The notes: generated by a model not told the origin, from the letters alone. Shown: positions 34,900-47,576, numbered from the stretch's first letter. The stretch: 64,000 nt of DNA from Hemicentrotus pulcherrimus (GCA_003118195.1 BEXV01000329.1:143239-207238); one strand, 5' to 3'. Translations and numbers: made by a program.

Positions 34900-37560
34900 T
34901 AATCTTATTGAGGGATTATTTGGATCAGATTTACACACTATTATACATATAAAGTCATTAGAGTGGTTTCATATTTTGGATGTTTTACATTTCGTGCCTA
35001 ATTATTAATTTTCAAGTCCAATTTATTCAATTACATAAAAGCATAAAAGCATATTCAAAATTTAATTTAATTAAAGGTTTACTAAAATATAGCTTCGCAG
35101 CCGTTGATAGCTGAATTGCGATATAGTTCACAGATAAAAAACATATAAATTACAATGGACATAGATTGGCATGAATTTAAAACAAAATAGAAATTAGAGT
35201 ACAGAATTACAGTTGAAATAATTTGTTTGAAAAAATTGATATAGATTCATAGCATTATCTGTTGAGAGTATATTAATGAGGTGGCTTTTGAATTTATAAA
35301 TGGAACACCAAAGAGTTAAAATGTGAGTTTCAGTAAAAATGGGTTGTTCAAATAATATCAGGAGTTTCGTGATTATTCAAAACCATTGTAAACATTTAAA
35401 AACATAGGGGTTGGAAAAAGTCTTAGAGAAAGGAGAGTGGGATGGTCAGGGAAAGAGATATGGTGTGAAAAGAAAATGAAATTTAAAATTGAAATTTAAA
35501 AATCTGAGGTAAAGTTTTGTGTTTATTATACAGGGGAGATAGTGTCCATCGATTAATGTTTAGATGGGGCTTAATGGGTTTAATACACTCGTATCTCCTG
35601 TTACTCTATCTATTGTCGAATATAAAAAAAAGTAAATGGAGGATAACGACTAACTGTAATTCATTTTTTCGTCTGAGAAACTGAAATGCTCTAAATGATC
35701 CAATTAAAAGAAGTTAAATTAGCTCTAAATACGTTATCTTCCTAGGATTTAACATTTCAACGATTTAAATTTATACCTCAAATGTGTATATTGATTATAT
35801 TAATGCCATGCAATGCAGAGAACATAATTAACAGTAGCACATAAGTTCACAATTATACGTTTACACTTCATACTAAAAAAAAAAAAACATATGGATGTTA
35901 TATATTTTGAGAGTATAGTAATATCAAGGGCCTTGAGACTAAATCAGAAACGAGGTTGAACAACATTCAGACAAACATGAAGTATGGGTTTATTGTGAGA
36001 AAAAAAATACAATTTATATGTATTCAATTAAGTACTTATTGTTGCCAATTATATGTTGTACAAGCAAGATTTTAAATGTGCATATCAACAATTATCCTCT
36101 ATGGACATAAGAATGAAATGAAATGAAATAAAATAAAATGAACAGATATCTTTAAAATGAAAAAGATAACATTAAGTGTCAAAAAAAAAAAAAAAAATAG
36201 CCAAAATAATAATCTAAATCCTCAACTAGTCTATCTCTACATTTACTAGGCCTTTGTGGTTTTTGTTGCATGATCAGCAGTGAGGAAACAAAAGCTTGCC
36301 TAGAACAGTGTGAAATGAACATGATGGATATTAAATTTAAAAGTTCGACCTCACTCACACTTGAACATGGCGACCTATCAGCGCAGCTGGAAAGCGACAA
36401 AGCGACCTCAACAGGGCAAAACGAACCAGTTTATATTCATCACGTTCAAGTACATGTCAGAATGCGTGTATGTGCGTAGCCAACTTTTTCATTAGGAACA
36501 GGCCCGCTTATTCAAAATGAATTAATAAACACAAATCACATTCCATCCCACTCTTAATGATTTAACCAGCTATTTTGACGCGTGATGATAGTATACCTAT
36601 CATATTCGATAGTAAATAGTGTAGCCAATTCTATTTTTATAACGTTGTTATAAGAAATTGTGAAAGCAATTTTAAGATAAATGAGATTACATAAACAAGT
36701 GTTAGTGTTAGCATAGCACCCTTCCATACCAGAAGAAAAATTATCTGTCTCTTTCACTTTATATTATATTTATAAGAGGCAATTTTCGTGCTCAATAAGG
36801 TATGAAAAATAAGTATGCAAGGTAAACAGCGAACGAATAGCTTTGAATGGGACAGTTGAGAAATGTCATATTTATAACACTTTTTTTTATCACACCTTCT
36901 AAATGAACATTTAAAAGTTTGGTCGTCTGAAATCCAAATCAATTCTAGATGTAAAATACTCTTCTTTTAGATAAACATTGATATGAAAGTCTGAAAATAT
37001 TTATGGTGCAGCTTTCGCAGAATTTGAATCATATTAAATCATCTTTTTTAAAGATTTATCTTTGCTATAAAACTACAATCAAGGAAATAATTATCAAGCT
37101 ATGACGCCATCTTTGAAGAAATTTAGAAGAAAAAAAAATAATTACACCGTAAAGCAGATAGTTGATTAATGTTAGACAATACCAAAGCATTCATAAAACA
37201 GGTTAAAGAGGAGATTCGCTCGAGTGAACCTACCGACTCATTTCACGCTCATTGCGATTGCCAAGCTGCACGGTTCTTACTTACATGGTTGACGGAGTAT
37301 TATTGTGTAAGGAGAGTGAAATCATTGTGACGTTGTAATCACGTGACAGAGTAATTTTTGTTAATTTTAAGGAAAGCTTTATTGACGGAAAATTTATTTA
37401 TAGATCATTTAACTCTTATTGCAAATATGTTTTTTCGTTAGAACGGCTTACATTCAAGCAATTTTTTGCTTAAAATGACTGTATCCAATTTCATTTATTT
37501 GTAACAAACTGTAATTTTGATTTTGTAACGTAACTAAGCGTAACATACTTTCATTTTGTA
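34900..37560. other. AT-rich upstream intergenic DNA
   Basis: Very AT-rich sequence with short A runs (35877-35887, 36182-36197) and an AAATG/AAAAT pentamer patch near 36110-36140. No coding sequence or recognisable repeat family. Confidence 0.6.
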
Positions 37561-37580
37561 CTGAATAATGTATTGTATTC

Positions 37581-37726
37581 GTGGTGCTGTCGTCCCGGCT
37601 TTTATTTCGTGTAAGGATCTCGCTTCACTTAATGATATGTCTGCTGGGACAACAGCACCACAGCGCCTAGAAACAATGTATTAGGCGCGTTATAAATGTG
37701 ATCTATTATCATTATTATTATTATCT
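37581..37726 (+). repeat. Structured SINE-like element with two stem-loops and an (ATT)n tail
   Basis: Arm 37581-37599 (GTGGTGCTGTCGTCCCGGC) pairs with 37643-37661 (GCTGGGACAACAGCACCAC). As RNA this gives 18 of 19 pairs, counting one G-U wobble, with one C.A mismatch and a 43-nt loop. Immediately after it, GCGCCTA (37663-37669) pairs with TAGGCGC (37682-37688). Then come TTATAAATG and an (ATT)n tail to 37726. The same tail design occurs at 41792-41859 and, on the other strand, at 55048-55081. The 5' boundary is not clear. Confidence 0.5.
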
Positions 37727-38390
37727 TGACTTATACATTCACAAGTGAGAATAAAATGGATTTACAAAGTGTAAAGAAATAAAGATCAAATCGAAAAAAA
37801 AATAAAAATAAAAATTGTATTGTCTGATGGACTTACATAAATACATGTATATACCTGGAGTTTCAAACATCTTTTCCTTATTCCTTTATGTGAATGAAAT
37901 CTGATAAGATTTTATTTTACTTGGATATAAAACGCATACGATTTAGCAAATAATTTCTCATTACAACTATTTCCTCCTAGTTATAGAAATCACCATCATT
38001 TCATGATGAGGAATATCAATGCAGGTCGTGCAGTATACGCTACAAAATAATGTTTCATACGAGTTTCATGATTATACCGCCGGCCACTTTCATTTAATGT
38101 GACCTTGCATGTGGTTACGAACACACCCATTCAATTTCGGGATTGATAACTTTAATATGATTTATTATTATACATGTATATTCACTACATCATAAATTAG
38201 ATAAGAAATACATGAGAATGGTTGTCCTCCAAACTAAACCACGGTAATAACTCATCCTGAGAAGTATAGTCAGGTTGAAAAGTGCAGAGATAGTTATCTA
38301 TAATCAAAAGCATGGTAAAGTTTACAGAGAGTTGAACCTACAGCGATAGATGAATAGAGAGGGGGTATATGTATATAGGAAGAGAAAGAG

Positions 38391-38418
38391 TGAGAGAGAG
38401 AGAGAGAGAGAGAGGGGG
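38391..38418. repeat. (GA)n microsatellite
   Basis: A pure GA run ending in GGGGG, about 110 bases before the inverted repeat at 38529. Confidence 0.95.
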
Positions 38419-38528
38419 ATTAATTAAGACAATTTGAACAAAATGTTCAAAATATAGAACCGTACATGTTCAGCAAGCTTAGTGTTTTAAGTAAGTCCCT
38501 TTATTCGCGACTAAGTTTAAAATTACGT

Positions 38529-38634
38529 ACTTTTAGATTCGCACGAAGACAGTGTGGATTGCTACGGTCGACGTCCTTTTAATGCACTGCCTTGAATGGA
38601 CGTCACAAGTATCAGTCCACACAAATCTAAAAGT
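38529..38634. repeat. Imperfect inverted repeat (foldback / MITE-like, 106 bp)
   Basis: ACTTTTAGATT at 38529-38539 is the exact reverse complement of AATCTAAAAGT at 38624-38634. Inward from these, AGTGTGGATTG and GACGTCC on the left match CAGTCCACAC and GGACGTC on the right, with a 9-base insertion in the left arm. About 40 bases per arm pair with a short loop. No clear target-site duplication flanks it. It may be a decayed foldback element. Confidence 0.5.
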
Positions 38635-39374
38635 CCATAATGATGACGACGACTACGACACGTGACCTTGTGCTACGTCACTGTCTTATATTAAAAAAAA
38701 CTCGAGACGGAAGAGAGGGAATGCCTCAGTAAATTTGAAGACACCGAAAAACAATTAAGGCCCATACGACCGGGAAGCGTTCAATACTCCGATCTTCATA
38801 ATCTTGGGACATGGTTTTTGTTTGGCGTGCAAGTCATTCTTCTTCAAATTCGATAAATCGCCTCCTCTCCAGCAATTAGTCCGCCAATCAGCCTTTTGTT
38901 TAGTGGTGTATCATTGTTTTGCTTGCTGGGCAATACGAGTATGTGAGAGGTGACGCGCATCATACTCTTTTGTGTGGTGCATGTTTGGGTGGGATGCTGT
39001 CAGTGTGTATGGGGTGCGTTGTCGTGGTAACGGGGATGACCGGATTTGAGGGCAACGCCTTCTTGAGCATAACTGTAACTAAGCTTTATTTTAATTCTTA
39101 CTCATAAGACTTTCAATCTAATCAGTACCCATATTTCCCTGTCTCAATCGTTCTTTCTATCGCTTTCTGCCAACCTATTCGTAATGATAATTTCGAATAC
39201 CTAATTCATGATTTACTATTTCGAAGTATTACCGTATCTTTACATCACAGACAAAAAACTAAAAGACAAAAAGACGACCAAAGTTGGTCGAAAGTCAAAC
39301 AGTGTATTCATTTATAATGCTCTCGCAAACGTCTTTTGTTTATATCCATTTTGAAATCAGTATACCACCATAAT

Positions 39375-39430
39375 CAGCGGCGTACGCATGATTTTTTCAG
39401 GGGGGGGGGGTTACAATCAGGCCCAAAATT
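39375..39430 (+). mobile_element. hAT-like MITE terminus (CAGCGGCGTACGCATG ... G11), copy B
   Basis: CAGCGGCGTACGCATGATTT is followed by a run of 11 G, then TTACAATCAGGCCCAAAAT. It is nearly the same sequence as at 11067-11124, so the two are members of one dispersed family. Only this end is recognised; no inverted partner was found nearby. It lies about 160 bp 5' of another hAT-like terminus at 39592. Confidence 0.55.
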
Positions 39431-39591
39431 TCGCAACGACTCAGCCAGATTGACAATGATGATGATGATGATGAAAATAATAATAATAGCAATGATTCCT
39501 AAATATTAATTCCATTTTTAACACATATCACAAGTCTCTAAAAGAAAACAGAAATCGAGGGGAGAATGAGAAAGAACGTGTGAGACAGACA

Positions 39592-39624
39592 CAGGCGCGG
39601 ATCCAGGATTTCTTAGGGGGGGGG
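39592..39624 (+). mobile_element. hAT-like transposon terminus (CAGGCGCGGATCCAGG ... G9), truncated by gap
   Basis: CAGGCGCGGATCCAGGATTT followed by CTTA and nine G resembles the CAG-N-GGCGGATCCAGG type of terminal repeat known from hAT-superfamily elements and their MITEs in many animals. The element continues into the gap, and the matching opposite end is not seen. The superfamily call rests on the CAG start and GGCG core, from memory. Confidence 0.45.
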
Positions 39625-40257
39625 NNNNNNNNNNNNNNNNNNNNNNNNNNNNNNNNNNNNNNNNNNNNNNNNNNNNNNNNNNNNNNNNNNNNNNNNNNNN
39701 NNNNNNNNNNNNNNNNNNNNNNNNNNNNNNNNNNNNNNNNNNNNNNNNNNNNNNNNNNNNNNNNNNNNNNNNNNNNNNNNNNNNNNNNNNNNNNNNNNNN
39801 NNNNNNNNNNNNNNNNNNNNNNNNNNNNNNNNNNNNNNNNNNNNNNNNNNNNNNNNNNNNNNNNNNNNNNNNNNNNNNNNNNNNNNNNNNNNNNNNNNNN
39901 NNNNNNNNNNNNNNNNNNNNNNNNNNNNNNNNNNNNNNNNNNNNNNNNNNNNNNNNNNNNNNNNNNNNNNNNNNNNNNNNNNNNNNNNNNNNNNNNNNNN
40001 NNNNNNNNNNNNNNNNNNNNNNNNNNNNNNNNNNNNNNNNNNNNNNNNNNNNNNNNNNNNNNNNNNNNNNNNNNNNNNNNNNNNNNNNNNNNNNNNNNNN
40101 NNNNNNNNNNNNNNNNNNNNNNNNNNNNNNNNNNNNNNNNNNNNNNNNNNNNNNNNNNNNNNNNNNNNNNNNNNNNNNNNNNNNNNNNNNNNNNNNNNNN
40201 NNNNNNNNNNNNNNNNNNNNNNNNNNNNNNNNNNNNNNNNNNNNNNNNNNNNNNNNN
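39625..40257. other. Assembly gap (633 N) inside a repeat cluster
   Basis: The sequence is unknown here. The gap begins immediately after a transposon-like terminus ending in nine G, and stops a few hundred bases before a LINE-like 3' tail. The missing sequence is therefore probably transposon. Confidence 1.
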
Positions 40258-40565
40258 TCTACTTCCTACACCTTTGTTTTTTTTTAAAACTAAACTTTCT
40301 TTACTGTATGACTTACCAACATTTCAAATGTAAACTTTAAACTTATATCCTACTACTCCACAGTATTATCATAATGATATCAATTTTTGATGCAGTTTGA
40401 ATATATGAAATATGTTTTTTGAATTCATACTTCCTAATGTATTTTAAACGTTTGTACAAATGTATTTATGTCATTTTTAAAAAGGAATATTTGTAAAATC
40501 ATCGCAATTTGGCTGTGCCGCAATGATGTTTTTCATTAATAAACCAGTTGTCTATCTATCTAACT
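40258..40565 (+). mobile_element. Probable 3' end of a non-LTR retrotransposon with (CTAT)n tail
   Basis: The stretch directly after the assembly gap ends GGCTGTGCCGCAATGATG, then TTTTTCATTAATAAACC and a short (CTAT)n tail at about 40550-40562. An AATAAA-containing end followed by a tetranucleotide tail is typical of CR1/L2-like LINE 3' ends. No reverse transcriptase coding sequence is visible; if present it would be in the gap. Confidence 0.35.
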
Positions 40566-41791
40566 ATGTTATTCAAATGTCTTCATTGATTTTCGCAGCT
40601 GTAAGTTCAAATACGTTGTCTGGAAATGTTTAATTGGTCACAGAAACAAATTTGTCTTGAAAAATTGAATGGGTGAAAGAGACATTCTATAATTTTGTAC
40701 AAACAAAGTTTGTTGAGTATTTTAAGACTGAACGTGAACATTGGTGTGTTGTTTTGGGTAAATCAAAGTCTTACTTTTTTTTTTACGTAATTTAGAATAG
40801 ACATTAATTCAAACTGTTTCAACATGTCCAAGTTGTTAAAGATCAGCCCTTTAACATTCAATAAATGCGTGAGATACATTCAATAACTGAATTGTGGTGG
40901 ATTATTTTAACTAAATCACTACCATGTGATAATTTGCCGTTGATCTTTGGAAATAAAAGGTAAGATGAACAACATCTGTAGAAAAGGAGAACTTCAGAAT
41001 ATCTAGTCACCGGGTATTAAGTACTACGAAATTTTCTAGAAAGTTACACAATTGAAGAGTTACAAAGACTTTCCATGATGATAAATCAGTCGTTTCTTTA
41101 CTACATGTTAAGATGCAGACAAATTGTCTCTTTACCAATTCATTTGGGGGCGCCAGCTTTGTTCCTGGTTTGGCTATCAGCTCTATTATCGTCCTAGACC
41201 CTACCTTTAAAAAAGGTATATTATATTAGATAATGGACATACGGATCACTCTGTGTTTTGATACTCGCATCGCGAATAAAAAACAAGATTTTAACGCTAA
41301 TTGATTTTAATCTGTCACTGCACTATACCAAAGGAGAAACAAAAATCTATTGTGCATCACCTTTACTTCTAAGAAGGAAAGTGGAGGTAGGTAACACGGA
41401 GAAACGGAGCAGAACGATCTGACAGAAAGGCCCGAGCGGTCAGCAACCTTAGTTTGGTAGTGACTAGTGACAAGACTGGAATTGATGATTTGAACAATAC
41501 GCAATGAGCCTCATTAGTCGTTTTTCTTCTTTTCACAAAGTAGGAGATTAAAGTTATGGTTGGTTGACCGCCCGACACGCACGCATGCTTTCCCCCTGCT
41601 AGTCCGTCCGGACACGTTACGTGAAGAGATCTGTGGATCGCGAGGATGATCAACCGAAGTGGACGATTCCATCATTATGGTAAAAACAGACACAGGGGCC
41701 TTTTTTAAACGGTAGAACCACCAAAACTGTCTAAAACTATTTATTATGTGTAAAATGTTTATAACTAAATGTTTATAACTGCTGCTGAGCT

Positions 41792-41859
41792 AGCGCCATG
41801 AGCGTCCCTGGACGGTGTGTGCGCTCTATAAGTTTACACTATTATTATTATTATTATTT
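41792..41859 (+). repeat. SINE-like 3' end with GCGCTCTATAAG and (ATT)n tail
   Basis: AGCGCCATGAGCGTCC and GGACGGTGTGTGCGCT form an imperfect hairpin (two 5-bp stems around an internal loop). They are followed by CTATAAGTTTACACT and a pure (ATT)n tail at 41840-41859. The layout matches the 37581 element, and such tails are common in invertebrate deuterostome repeats. A 14-bp direct repeat (AAATGTTTATAACT) lies just upstream at 41753-41780. Confidence 0.45.
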
Positions 41860-43182
41860 ATTCGGAGACTCCATTGGTAAAGCGTTGAAAACTCAGAAGA
41901 AATATTTGCTTTTTAATGCAGTTTATGCAAAATTCTCTGAAATTCTGTTTGCGACATTCGAGTGATGCGGGGGCTATGTGTAATCAATTGTTTCACATGA
42001 TAAAAAGTGCATTACCACACGGTTGAAAAGTTAGATTGTTCTAATCACTAGGCATTCACGTTATCATTACAACATCTGTACCATATACATTTACAGGGGA
42101 GTAAAATGGAATGTAATTCCGTTAACAAACCTAGTTTTGTGAATTATTCCAAGTGATCAGGAGTTACGAAAAAAATCAAAACAAACAAACAAATAAACAA
42201 CATCCACTACAACAGACAATTATAAATGAAAACCATCATATTTGAGAAATTCAATCCCATCATACTTTTGCAGAATTTTTCTCGAATCCTAGAACGTCGG
42301 TGCCATATTATGTCGAGCAACTTTAAAATAAGGGTCTCTTCTTGAATTGAGAATTGTAACTAAAACGTTTCTTACTGTTAATAAACATATTCGATTCATA
42401 CTTTACGTATGCAAAAAAACATAACTTCTTACAACACCAACAACAGCACCAAGAATACTATACATTTATGTTGAATGGTAACTCATTGACAATTTCTACT
42501 TCGGATAAAACACTTTGCAGCATCTCAGTCTTCCTTTACTCAACTCGTATTTGGACATGTTGCATTTACCACGATAGAATCTCGGTCAATTTATTTGTGG
42601 TATCAATAGTTAGCCTAAATAATATTCATGTTAAAAAAACTGCGGGCCTTCCACGCACTTGATAAGGTAATCATTGATCTATCAGAGAAACTGATTTCTG
42701 AAAACGATAAGATAACTTTGTAGGAATTTGAGGGGGAAGCAATGTTGCTTACGGGGATAATAGACATAAAAAGCGAATAATGTTGACTCGCAGTAATATT
42801 ATACCCCCTGAGAAGAGGGTTTTCGTCGTACAGTCGATACCAATCGATTGATCGAGTCGCACCGGCGCGAATGACGTTAATAGCCTAACGCGTGAAAACA
42901 GGGTCAAAAGCCCCGATACATGCCCAGTTAATCGGTTGGTATATAATAGTCAGATTAGAGGGGATATTGTCCACTCTATATACCCGGACAGTCGGTTTAC
43001 TACCGGTCATCCGTCATTAGCAGCGATGCGTGGCCAAGATTTGCAAGAAGTCGTAGAGTCTGTGAATAAGAGATAAGGATAGAATGACGGCTACAAAATT
43101 ATATAACCATTATCATTAGTCTTATCGTAATTCTGCCGAGACAACATTCATGACAACTGGTGTCACGCCTAAAAATATGCAA

Positions 43183-43185
<3 letters not shown>

Positions 43186-43221
<36 letters not shown>

Positions 43222-43226
43222 AGGGG
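43186..43226. repeat. (GA)n microsatellite
   Basis: A pure GA run ending in a G-rich stretch. Confidence 0.95.
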
Positions 43227-44182
43227 AATTTCAGAGAGATAAAATAAAAATATAAAAAGGGACAAAATTGCTCGATATGAAGTTGTTCAAACTTTTTAAA
43301 CATCCTTTGAGGAATAAAAACAAAATTATAAACTATAATAATATAGAAGTTAAAGTTAAAGTAAAAGGGAGAAACAACGTAAAAGATAGCATACAGTTAG
43401 GCCTGTCTAGTCTTCACGCTCACGTGAATACCATTACACAGTTCTCCGTAACACCGCCTCCACTCGCTCTAAGTTAGATGTCGACACATCGGGACTTTGG
43501 AGGGGTGTTTATCCCGGGTTCGTTGACCCCCTTGCTATCTCTTGTGTCCCCGTCTCAGTGACGCTCCAAGGGTCTTATTAAGTACCACTAAATGGTCTTG
43601 ATATTCTTTCGCTTTATAGTGTACGGCATGCACGGAGGAGGTCTAACGATTTTTGGGATAGTGGTTCTCTTTCTTTCCAGTCCTAGACATTAATTACAGA
43701 CGTACTCTCCGCAAGTCCCAATTAATGAATATGAGACTTGTCAAGGTGGACTAAAGGGAGATGGCAGCTATGTAAATGAATTTGATTGAGAGGATAATGA
43801 GAATGGTGAGGTTGCATCGTGGTCTTGTCCTGTCGAATGATAAACAACATTTATTTAAACTTTTTGACAATGAACTGTAGTTTCACAGATCATGCTGTTT
43901 ATCTGTGTGTCGAAGGACTTGACGCTAGCCTTATATATTTATTACTTATCATGTCACCACTAGTTGTTTTCCTTGTTGTTCTACAAACGGGGGCATTGGC
44001 CTCTTCTTCTATTCCAATCGATGGAACGAACATCAAAAGGCTATGTATAGGGTTCACATTGTCATACTGCGGGTGGGGGTTCCCCTTTGGGCCTTGGGAG
44101 GGCCGACGAAACTTTATGAAAATGTCGTCACCCCCCCCCCCCCCTTTGATCCTCCAATCCTTTCCCCTTTCCCTTTCTGCCA

Positions 44183-44187
<5 letters not shown>

Positions 44188-44234
<47 letters not shown>

Positions 44235-44341
44235 TCTCTATTTATCTCTCTCTGTATGTCTCTCTTTGCCTCCGTGTGCCTCCCGCTCTCTCTCTCTCTC
44301 TGTCTATCTCTCTGTGCCTCTCTGTGCCTCTCTCTCTCTTT
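44188..44341. repeat. (CT)n microsatellite downstream of a C14 run
   Basis: A CT dinucleotide tract with interruptions is preceded by 14 consecutive C at 44131-44144. It is one of only two long tracts in the window with pyrimidines on the + strand. Low-complexity open frames cross it on both strands. Confidence 0.95.
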
Positions 44342-47035
44342 CACTTTTTCTTTATCTTGAGACAGACGTGTCTCTGCAATCAGTATTCCGTAAGTGTCTA
44401 ACTTACCATCAACATTGATTTACTACTACAACTACAACATGGACGCTAATCTTCCTTAACTTTAAAATGGCGCCTTTTTCACAGCCCCATGTCATATCCA
44501 CTTCATCTAATCGTTCATATAACCGACCAGCGCTGACGGTCCAGATGTGTTAATTTTCAAACCATTAAGGTTTCCCTATAAATAACCCTGACAAGCTCAT
44601 TGGCATTCATTGCCCGTTCCCGCTTCTAAAAGTCATAACAATCCTAGCTATCGTGCTCGATCACGCTCTCTGATTTACGTCGAATTTAGCCCATTCAATT
44701 AAACTCGTCTTTTATTTTCCGACCTCGGTTCCTCTTCTTAATTGTTAATTCGCTTTTGTGAAGGAGAATGCAATCGTCTGGTTATTTATCACGTGTTATT
44801 GAAGATAATTGAGTAATTCTGGAAAGGTGTGTTACAGCAAGGCGGAATTTGAAAGTTAGATTTACAATCGAAACTTTCAATAGCCCTAAGAGCAAAACCA
44901 TGAAATTCACATTCAATACGACGAGGACATACATAATTATATATGACTTTAGAAAACTTGTTTAGTTTTGATTAGGCCTTTTAAAAAAAAGTAAAGCTTC
45001 TAAACTATTTGGTCTTGTTTGTTTGTGTATCTTTGTTTAAATAGCTTTTAGCGATAGAAAATAAAAATGCCTGACATACACAACAAGCATCATTCCCTTT
45101 CAACTTTCATGACTTTTGATACAAGAACCACAAATGTATTTAGAACTCCAAAATACTTTTCGTTTGCAAGTAACTATGGAAACCGGACAATTTCTACACG
45201 CTTGACTACTGCTTAATAGCAGCATAATTATGATGGCAATTTTGCTGGTTTTCTACTTGAAAATAAAGAGTGCAAAGGATCAAGAAATATTATTTACTGG
45301 ACCATGTATACAAAGAAAATGTTCTCATAAATTAAAGATTAAAGAGAGTGAAGACACCCGGTCGTTTAACTTCTAAAAGACCATGGAATACTTATGTCAG
45401 AGAAGTGAACTCAATAAATACCATGAACTAGTTAGCGTAAGCATCTTTTTCCATGAATTTCTTTTGTAACTGTCTTAATGTTACCTTGATTGCCATTGTT
45501 GTCGCTAATTGATTCGATTGATTTTATTTGATTTAAGGAGAACACCAGTGGACGTGCAGTGCCTTATGACTGAATCATCATATTCTTCCATGCGTGTCCG
45601 TACTAATTAAGTTTTGCACTTCGTACGTTATCAATACATCATTCATAAGATTACGAAGCGAGAGGGAGAAAGAGACAAGAGATGGGTGAACGGACTGCAG
45701 CCCCTTTTAAGATAACCAAAAAGTCAAGCAACCAAAATTCACATCATTTTCGAGAAATTGACAACTTATATTAGGGCAGTGATGAGTCTATTCAGTTTTT
45801 GTGTTTTATATAAAATTGTCACGTTCCCTTTAATAAAGTGTAACATTTAATATCTGGCGAGTTGATATTCGGATAAGTATCGTAAGACCCCCCCCCCCCC
45901 TCTTATCGAAAGTCTACCATTACGACTATGTTATCATCTTTATAGGCCTACGCGTATCAATAAAATGAACAAAACGAATTAAAGCGATAGATTCAAGGAA
46001 AATTGTTGAGGAAATATAGGTGGACATAAAAATAAGCAAAATTTAATGTGCTTTATATCACTCGAAAAACTATTCAAGCTATTGATATTAATATTAATAC
46101 ATTAGCCACTATTGTCTTGTTTGCAAAGCGAGATGTTGATCATATATTTAAAAGTATTATATAGAAGGCGGTTTCATCCAACAAAGTAATCTGATATCCT
46201 TATCAGCATCTGTAGTTAATAAACTCAGTTGCTATACTTCTATTGAATTTTCAAGTTTCATGATTTATTTGTTATTTCATTCTTCCATTTCTTTCTTTCT
46301 TCACGCATGTATCTATCTTATATCTGTTTGTCTTCTTATCATTTTCAATCACATCAAATCCCATCTACAAAAACATGTATTGATGAAAATAATTTCAAGG
46401 ACGTGATCAAAATACAAACTGTTGTGGCTGTCAACCGAAATCATGTACTCCTTCCAGGGGTGCAAATACCCAGATCAATCCGCCCCACCCTAGAAAATAT
46501 CACCCCTCTTTTTAGAATAAATTGACGAGATAAGAATGGTTTTAATTTGTGCTAGATAGCAGCTCAGAACATAAGTCTCATCCACAATTTGGGTATTGAT
46601 TTGCTTTGTTGCTTGATCACGTATTAACACCTTGTCAACATGAGTGAGTGAAAGTGTTAAAGGGTTTCGCCGCCTTTCCCCTCTTCTCTTTTGATTTCGT
46701 CTAAGGCATTAAGCGGTCAGTAACATCGCAATATAAAGCAAAAACCAGGCCGGACAATGGACTATAGTGAAGGGGAGGAGAAAAAATAGCCCTTTATTTA
46801 ACATTTGTATTCATTTTATCGGGAGTTCTTTTTATCAAACGTCGCATTAAATTGATTGATGTGATCTAGAAGTAAATGCCAAAGGGTTGTTAACATTGTA
46901 GACAGGTGTCAAAATGTTCTCATGTGAATCCTTGAGAACAGAGGTGTTAAAAAGCTGGACGTTTGGCCTCTATCTTTCGAAAAGTTGAGAAGGAAGAAAG
47001 TTATGTAGGAGAAAATGTGATGGAGAGGAAATAGA

Positions 47036-47060
47036 AGAGAGAGAGAGAGAGAGAGAGAAA
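47036..47060. repeat. (GA)n microsatellite
   Basis: A short pure GA run in purine-rich sequence about 520 bases before the CT/CA tract. Confidence 0.9.
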
Positions 47061-47576
47061 CAAGAAAGAAATAGAGGGGGCAAAGAGAAAGAAAGGGGAG
47101 GGGGAGTAGAATAGAAAGAGAAAAATCAATCAGCTTGCTTGAAGAATTATTTCTACCAACAATGTGTTCTAATAACCCTTGACAAGTCATGATAGGGGGT
47201 AGGTTAGAATAGAAGAATAGTGGATAGTTATGGCCTGGACACGCGTTCACTTCAACCATGCACCGGACTATTTATTACCATTCACAGCTTACATTATTAG
47301 TCATGACAGGGGCTCCAGTTTCTTTTTCTCGATTTCAACCCCAACAATGGATGGTGTGATCCGCTTTATTGGGGCGAAATAGAACTAATTCCAGAGGCTG
47401 CACCGCCCCCGACTCCATCCATTTAAAATGTGATCGATTGGGCAGTATTATAGGTAACAATTAGACACGGGCTTAGTGACGGACCATTGTGTGGTGCCTG
47501 CATGGAAAGAAACCTCAGGGCTTTCTTTCTTTCCTTCTTTCTATCTTTACCCCCTCGTCTCTTCATCCCTTCCTCT

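Larger units (their letters stand above)
41860..47035. other. Upstream intergenic DNA with CpG-rich patch at 42830-43070
   Basis: This is mostly AT-rich. The patch at about 42830-43070 is notably CpG-dense (several TCGAT and ACCGG words) and could be a control element or old repeat; nothing names it. C runs occur at 44131-44144 and 45888-45900. The microsatellites are listed separately. No gene is recognised. Confidence 0.55.

Noticed and set aside
39580..40287. 235-codon open frame crossing the second assembly gap
   Set aside because: It is almost wholly unknown bases, and the ends are transposon terminus and T-rich DNA.
43819..44418. 199-codon open frame on the plus strand
   Set aside because: The second half is translated C14 and CT repeat (Ser-Leu). 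The first half has a hydrophobic stretch but no recognised domain and no start context support.
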